A stretch of DNA of 64,000 nucleotides from Lunularia cruciata (Eukaryota; Streptophyta; Marchantiopsida; Lunulariales; Lunulariaceae), in NCBI GenBank assembly GCA_948567375.1, contig OX419757.1, forward strand, positions 51,274,001 to 51,338,000. Direction: 5' to 3'. The translations under genes were made by a program, and so were the position numbers. The notes below the pieces were generated by a model. It saw only the letters and a program-made list of their open reading frames with translations, did not search any database and had not been told where the DNA came from. Below are positions 58,192-64,000 of this stretch, piece after piece (the stretch's first letter is position 1; the number at the start of each line of letters is the position of its first letter).

Positions 58192-58248
58192 GGTAATTGA
58201 TCGTCTCCACTAATTGACCCTATAAATTTGTAGAGACAATCAATTACC
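58192..58248. repeat. Hairpin, 16-bp arms with one mismatch
   Basis: GGTAATTGATCGTCTC at 58192-58207 pairs with GAGACAATCAATTACC at 58233-58248. Confidence 0.75.
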
Positions 58249-58430
58249 TGAAGCGTGGAAGAGTAGTAACTTGATTTACTACCTCAAATTAATAGTTACA
58301 TATCGATCTACAAACCTCCTACTACCCTAAACTAAAACGGCAGGATCTTCTGTAGCCGGATTTTCTAAACTGTCTCGCAGGATTATCTATGGCCGGAAAG
58401 GCGAGTACTGGGAAACTTCAGGGTACCCTT

Positions 58431-59535
58431 GCTACACTTATCATAAAATTATACATACTGTAAAGGATCTCTTATGGGACTTAGAAAACCCGCGTTTGAA
58501 TCCCCCAATAAATTCTTTATGGTAGGCAAAAAGCTGACGGGTATAAAATATGGGGGATTATGAGTGTCCATAAAATTTAATGAGTGATCATTCAAGTTAT
58601 CAAGTTTAAATTTGGATGGTATGAACACTTGTCAAGTACACGCGCTTACTAATTCTTTGAGGAGGTATTGAAGGAGAAACCTAAATTAGAACGAGAAGCT
58701 CAAATCCTTGCAGGGGGAGATGAGATTCTTGTTCAAATCCAAATTTGGATGGGAACCTAAAGTAACCTTGCAAGGCCGAGAGCTCAACCAAGAAATCTAA
58801 TCTAACCGAGAAAAGAGTAGTGCAACTTCGGTGATATATAGAGAGAAATGGGAGTCAGCTTTGAGCAAAGTAGTTAATGCCAATATATTGTAGAGAGAGC
58901 TCAGGATGGTTGTCAAGATGCTGTGGCTTAGCCCTTGACTTGAATGCTCTTCAAAAAGTGCATTGAAAATACATGCATGAAACAAATGTTATTTTATTGC
59001 AGAGGTAATGATAATGAATTTGAGCTTGTTGATTGATGGGATATTGATTTGGGGTGGGAGTTGTGAAACTACTTAGATGAGATGAGTGAAGAAGAGTACC
59101 CAAGAGAATTCCCTTGTATATGGTGGGAGAGTGTACATAGGGGTAGGTATCTCCAATGGCGTATTCAGACCCTCTATAGAACAGATTTTTGTAAATAAGT
59201 TTTCTAGAGAACTTGACCTTGTCCTTGTCAAGAAATTGATCCATATGGATAGGGTTTCATTGTTTAAATTGCCACAAATCCTTAGTGAACATCCCATATT
59301 TGAGAAGAAGGAAAAAGGGAGAGGTCAAGTCCCAGTTTGGATAAAACTTGTTGTAGCTCTTAATTGATTTGGACATCACAAGAATGGAGCTAGTGTATCA
59401 AGGGGTTTGAGGACTTCGGATATTAGTGCAAGATTGACAATAGCTTATACTAAATGAGTGATGCAAGCAATAACAAAGGTCTTCAATAGAGAGGTGCAAT
59501 GGCCAGACCAAGAGCAAAGAGCAAGGATATCTATA
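58431..59535 (+). mobile_element. Degenerate PIF/Harbinger-like transposon, copy 2 (cut by copia)
   Basis: It starts GGGTACCC and is homologous to copy 1. The frame 59086-59367 encodes HPIFEKK followed by VPVWIKLVVALN, and continues past a TGA as FGHHKNGASV and AYTK.VMQAI. This is the N-terminal region of PIF/Harbinger transposases. The catalytic DDE part is absent because the copia LTR begins at 59536. Confidence 0.6.
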
Positions 59536-59776
59536 TGTTAGGATTTACTCTTTTTCCTTAGAGTTACACTGTAAGCAGGATTGATCTCTCAGGTTTGTGG
59601 TCAAAGTGAATAAGAGAGTGAGAGAGCTCTGGACTTGAATGACAGATATGGCGGTGAGCTTGAGGTCAATATAGTTTTTCTTGAAGCATTCCTGTGGACG
59701 TAGCCTCACATATAGGTGAACCACGTACTTCTACGTAAGGTGTGCATGTCATTGTGTTTTAGGTCAGAAATCAAAC
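59536..59776 (+). repeat. Copia 5' LTR
   Basis: It starts TGTTAGGATTTAC and ends ..AAACA just before the primer binding site. It contains the GGACGTAGCC...GGTGAACCACGTA string typical of plant copia LTRs. Confidence 0.75.
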
Positions 59777-59779
59777 AAA

Positions 59780-59791
59780 TGGTATCAAAGC
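59780..59791 (+). promoter_or_regulatory. Primer binding site for initiator Met-tRNA
   Basis: TGGTATCAAAGC differs by one base from the standard TGGTATCAGAGC used by plant copia elements. Confidence 0.85.
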
Positions 59792-61440
59792 AAATAAAGA
59801 GCATCTCTTCTCCACTGGTCTCCCCACCCCTCCCACCTCTTAGCGAGCAGTCTATCTGTCAATCTGTCCTCAAAGTGTTATGTCCTGCAGTCATTTCTGA
59901 GATATATGAGTTTCTTTTTCTTCTATCTGCTTTGACTGCCATGTTGCACTTTTGTTCTTGTGAGGACATCCCAAGATCAGTGTGGTAGCACTTGATAGGT
60001 TGTTTACCAAGACAAGGAAAGTACATCATGAGAGAAGAAAGCAAGGAAGAAAGGAAAGGTCTGTTCTCCGAGCAACTTTGAGAAGACTGAAGTCCGGTTT
60101 CAGTAGGGAGTTCTCCACCCAAGCTGGATCAAGTGGATAGGTTGATATTATTTTGTCAAGCAATAGACTGTAGAGGTGATCAATAGAGTTAAAACTTGAC
60201 AGGTTTGTTGCTTAAGTGAGGTAATAGAAGGTTGCTGGGGCAGGAAGCATGGAATATGTGTGCAGATCAAGGACCAAGTTGACGATGAGGAGATGATACT
60301 TTATAGCAATCTGTGAAGAAGTTGTGAAGGGAAGGAAAGGCAGCCTATAGCGGAGTGATATTTGTTGGAGGAGAGTTCTATTACAAAGATTTGAGAGCAA
60401 GGCCAAAAATCAAGGAAGGAGGAAAGGAGGACCGTAGTAAGGAGGAAGCAATTTTATTTTTTCTTTTACATTGTCCCTTCTTCTTCAATTGCAGCAGAAG
60501 CAGAAAGAAAATCAGGGAAGGAAGGAAGGAAGGGTCAAAAGCTGATAGAAGGATCTTCATCACATTGCTACCGAGTTCTAGTTGGAACAGAAGGAAGGTA
60601 GGAGCTGAAATCTTGAGGAGATGGCGGCCACATGATGGTGTGTGTACTTGCTTGTTTTTTCTTCAGTCACAGTCCACCTTTCTCCATGATGAGAGACTTT
60701 AGGTAGGATATTTTGTCAAAGAAGTTGGTAATGAGGAGAGCCCAATAGATAATTCTTTTGAAGGATCCAAAGAATTAATCTTTGGCAATCTTGATCAGCA
60801 CCTATCAACCTTCTAGAGAGTCAAAGCATTTTCAAATTAGAATGAGTACGTAGACAGCAGTATTCAACTTTATCATTGGCAATGCAGCCAGGAGTTAAAG
60901 CAACAACTTGCCAAATGTCCCTGAACTGCTTGAAGCTAGCGTGCCTTAATAATCTACAGTTTTGTAGAAAGACAATTCACTATCAGAATGCCTAAAGATA
61001 TGTACAATCCTTATCCAGATTTCATGAGTGAGTCCCATAGTGGACTTTTGCATATATACGGGCGTGAACTCCTCTTCAGTTAAAGGTTTGTTGTCTATTC
61101 AATCTTAGAAAGCTAAAGGTATCGTCTCCAAGTGAAGAAGGAGAAGGCAAGAGAGGAAGGCCAATAGGGATTTCTTCCAGGTTGCTGCAATTTGTAATTG
61201 CAGTTCAGAACTATGTTTGCTTCCTTGATCATCACTTAATCCTTCTTGCAATTTTTCCCAAGAGTCAACCAACTTGTTATCAATAGTCATCTTGCACCAA
61301 CTTCTGATTGCATGGATTGGTTGTTTTCAATATTACGGAACTGATTTTTTGCACCAACAAAGACAAGAAAGAGAAGAGAGTAGATGGGGGGAGAAGTCTT
61401 AGACTTATGAATGTGATATTGAATCCAAGGTTTTGAACTC
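59792..61440 (+). other. Copia leader, possibly with foreign sequence
   Basis: About 1.6 kb with no gag similarity. Small A/G-rich frames (60355-60702) have no domain. Longer than usual for a copia leader, so another insertion may be hidden here. Confidence 0.35.
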
Positions 61441-62270
61441 CCATTGAATTCAATTCATAACTTTTGACTTGGGACTCCAATGAATGATCTATTTAGTGCA
61501 TTGGAAAGACTATCTTTAGGGCTACAAGTTGATGCAACTAGATGTTGACCTTGAGTACTTGAAGAAGCTGTTGTAGAACAATTTCCATCTTATGACCCAC
61601 TCCCTTGAGTATAAGATTTTTAAGGTGGAAGGTTTATGGACTCAAGAGGAGTCTTTGTGTGCAGTAATCGCTTCACTAGTACCTGTGGAGCAAGAGAAAG
61701 TCAAGATGTGTACTTTGAAGCTTGGTGAACCCAAGTTTGATGTGGCAAAGTTTGATGGATTACTTGCTATGGGAACGGTAGGTGAAAGGAGTACTAAGGG
61801 GTAATTGGTTTGGGTAAGCTCTTGATGAAGAAACTAAGGATGTGAGACAAAGTGATTGAGATGATATGCAAGAGCAAGCCATGAATACTGTTTTGCTTCA
61901 CCTTCACACCCATGTGATCAAGTAAGTGGGGGAACATTATCATTGTACCTCCTTGTTTGATGCACTTTAGAGCAAGTATCATCAGAATGAATTGTCAAAT
62001 AGATTGTACACCACTCTCAAACTAATCATATTCAAGATGAAACTAGGGACAAACATTAGAGACCATGTGGATGCATTTTGTGACCTAGTGGTAGAATTGA
62101 CAAACTTGGGAGAAGACTTGAATGAGGAGCAGAAGGTGCTGCACTTGTTGGGCTCCTTGTCGTTTTCCTATCAATCACTTTCACAAGTTTTGTTGCACCG
62201 TGAGAAGAAAACTATTACCTTTGAAGAGGTTACAATAGCTCTACTTACAGATGACTTGCAATAGAAACTT
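61441..62270 (+). pseudogene. Copia gag
   Basis: 61992-62264 encodes SNRLYTTLKLIIFKMKLG, DHVDAFCDLVVEL, VLHLLGSL..SYQSL and KTITFEEVTIALL, the standard copia Gag (UBN2-type) sequence. The segment before it (61592-61800) includes LEYKIFKVEGLW and CTLKLGEPKFDVAKFDG remnants and a TAG near 61968. Confidence 0.75.
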
Positions 62271-62640
62271 GTTTCAACCTCAGTGTGATCTTCTACTTTG
62301 GGCAATGCTTTGGTTGTCCAATGTGGGGAACCTTAATGGAGGATTAACGCTAATCTATTGGATGATCAATATGATTTATGACGCTATGGGTATGCCCTTT
62401 GTGCCTCATCTCTTGGTAGGAATGATGAGTGGATTCTTGATTGTGCTTGCTTGTACCATATTTGCTATATCAAGGAGTTCTTCCTTTCACTTATAGTATC
62501 AAAATGGTTCAGTTTTGATGGAGCATGATCAACCTTGTTGGATTGAGGGTATTGGATCCAAAAGGATTTGAATGTTTGATGGAGTTGTGCATAAGCTGAA
62601 TGATATTCAGTTCATACTTGACATGAAGAAAACCTGATTT
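62271..62640 (+). pseudogene. Copia zinc knuckle/protease remnant
   Basis: Around 62430 the frame gives WILDCACLYHIC, where intact copia proteases have ILDSGAS.H.C, so the active-site Ser-Gly is lost. KMFDGVVHKLNDI-like and MKKNLISLG boxes follow in shifting frames up to 62655. Confidence 0.55.
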
Positions 62641-63436
62641 CCCTTGGAGTATTGCATGCCAAAATTCATCAATGGAGTGTTGGTGATGGAGTACTTCAAG
62701 TCACTTCTGGTGGTAAGGTTATCTTGCGAGGTAACTTTCAAAAGAATCTGTTTGTATTGGAGTGCACTACAGTATGTGGAGAAGCCAATGTAACTAGGTG
62801 TCAAGATGAGATGATGGATATGTAGTATTCATGGCTAGGTCATTTGAGTGAGAAGGGTTTGGCTGTCTTGAGAAGGAATGACTTGCTATCTGGCTTGAAG
62901 ATTGTGAAGTTGGATTTTTGTGAGCATTGCATCTTTGGAAAATAGAACCAATCTGTTTTGGAGTGGGGACCCATAGTTCCAAGGATCTACTTGAGTATGT
63001 ATATAGTGTTGTGTGGGGACCATCCCCTACACCCTCACACTCTGAAAAATTTTACTATGTGACATTTATTGATGATTACTCAAGGTTTTTGTGGATTTAT
63101 TTCATGCACCACAAGTCTGATATCTTTGCCACTTTCAAGAAGTGGAAGACCCAAGTTGAGACTCAAATTGGGAAGAAAATGAGGTGTCTTAGATAAAAAA
63201 AATGGCGGGGAGTATGTCTCTATAGAGTTTGAGGCATACTACATAGAATAGGGGATAACTTTCCACCTTACCATGGTTTACACTCCGCAGAAAATGGTGT
63301 TGCTGAGCGGCTCAACCAGACATTTATTGGAGCATGCCTGGAGTATGTTAAGAAAATCAAAGTTGCCACATGATTTTTGGGCAGAAGCTGTCAACATAGC
63401 AACATATGTGGTAAATATTTCTCCACCCAATGCAAT
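62641..63436 (+). pseudogene. Copia GAG-pre-integrase and integrase, truncated
   Basis: LGHLSEKGLAVLRRNDLLSG, then LDFCEHCIFGK (zinc-binding HHCC region) at 62837-62943. Then VWGPSPTPSHS, FVTFIDDYSRFLWIYF with a catalytic Asp near 63070, NGGEYVSIEFE near 63203, YTPQ.....AERLNQT near 63280-63320 and FWAEAVNIATYV near 63376-63410. Stops at 62944 and elsewhere. The sequence breaks off at PPNAI where the family F repeat begins. Confidence 0.8.
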
Positions 63437-64000
63437 TGTAATACTCCGATGACAAGAGAAGAGAGAAAACACAGATTGCACACTCAAACATTCGATGCCC
63501 CAAGGGAGCACCTTCTCTTTATTATATAGACAAAGAGGATCTCCTCCAAGGAAGCTCCACCATAGGATTAGGGACACATATAGGTGACATGTCAGCAAGC
63601 TCCACCCTTGGATTAATTACTTGGATGGGTGACCTGTCTGGTCTAGGTCCTATCTGGTTGGTCAAACAAGCTTTGACCGGAGGGTATCTTTTAGGGAATC
63701 TTTCTATAGGAATCTCAGAATCACGTGAGTAAGGTACCGTTGGAAAGCTCTCGACAAGACAAAGCAGGGGGGAGGGAAGGCCTGACTTTCCTCCATTGGG
63801 GGGGAATCTACACATTTTTGAGGCCTAATTCATCCGTTCATGCCTCCAAAATTGCCTTCAAAGATTTCAGGCATATTTCGGTTCCTACTCTATTAGTAGA
63901 AGTCCCCTTTTGGTGATACCTCTTTTTGATCTGTTTAGTCCATCATGTGTAACATCCTTCCAGATGTTACCAAACCAATTCTCACCTTTAAATCATATGT
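63437..64000 (+). repeat. LTR-like repeat, family F, copy 2 (runs off window)
   Basis: It starts TGTAATACTCCGATGAC inside the copia integrase and matches 34850-35440 to the window end. TATA-like TTATTATATAGAC is near 63518. Confidence 0.55.

Larger units (their letters stand above)
57381..58430. other. Unassigned, contains a LINE tail and a hairpin
   Basis: Apart from the LINE box at 57755-57800 and the hairpin at 58192-58248, nothing is recognised. A B-box-like GTTCGAACTC is at about 57930, without a convincing tRNA. Confidence 0.35.
59536..63436 (+). mobile_element. Ty1/copia retrotransposon (5' LTR to integrase)
   Basis: 5' LTR, Met-tRNA primer site, gag, protease and integrase are in copia order (integrase before RT). 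It is inserted in Harbinger copy 2. RT, RNase H and the 3' LTR are not in the window because another LTR-like element interrupts the integrase at 63437. Confidence 0.85.

Noticed and set aside
1-64000. CRISPR array, bacterial operons, rRNA genes
   Set aside because: Repeats are tandem or dispersed eukaryotic types without regular spacers; genes have spliceosomal introns; no rRNA sequence recognised.

Overview
The window is nuclear DNA of a streptophyte (plant lineage). Two intron-rich genes with GT-AG introns of roughly 100-500 bases encode homologues of plant proteins: a LAF3-type amidohydrolase and an RH7/DDX21-type DEAD-box helicase. Telomere-box motifs (AACCCTAAA) lie upstream of the helicase. 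The transposon families resemble those of bryophytes, lycophytes or streptophyte algae more than those of flowering plants, but I cannot name the species. Almost everything outside the two genes is decayed, nested transposon sequence.

Layout. 1-6542: 3' part of a Ty3/gypsy retrotransposon (copy A), followed by its 3' LTR. 6543-8063: 3' end of a LINE split by a 0.7-kb LTR-like insertion. 8419-13965: LAF3-like gene (15 exons, 598 aa). 15911-20324: RH7-like helicase gene (14 exons, 697 aa). 20325-30490: intergenic DNA with LINE 3' ends in both orientations, tandem duplications and microsatellites. 30491-about 31900: degenerate PIF/Harbinger transposon. 32800-35440: low-complexity repeats and an LTR-like repeat. 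35519-47641: second, more decayed copy (B) of the same gypsy family, with gag and a 2.2-kb insertion. 47642-53590: degenerate repeats. 53590-56805: the longest LINE copy (zinc finger, reverse transcriptase, restriction-like endonuclease). 58431-59535: second Harbinger copy, interrupted by a Ty1/copia element (59536-63436), which is interrupted in its integrase by another LTR-like sequence running off the window.

The most interesting content is the gypsy family. Between its aspartic protease and its reverse transcriptase it carries a cytosine-5 DNA methyltransferase domain. The motifs come in the canonical order (SAM-binding motif, Pro-Cys-Gln catalytic motif, Glu-Asn-Val, a Trp-Trp-Thr-Asn-Leu motif, and a DNMT3/DRM-like C-terminal motif). 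Both copies have it at the same place, so the fusion is a property of the family. The in-frame stops of copy A are ten TAG, three TGA and no TAA, the pattern expected from C-to-T decay of methylated CAG and CGA codons. The two host genes show no such decay. Capture of DNMTs by retrotransposons is, as far as I recall, reported for dinoflagellates and a charophyte alga; whether this family belongs to the charophyte group or is new must be settled by phylogeny.
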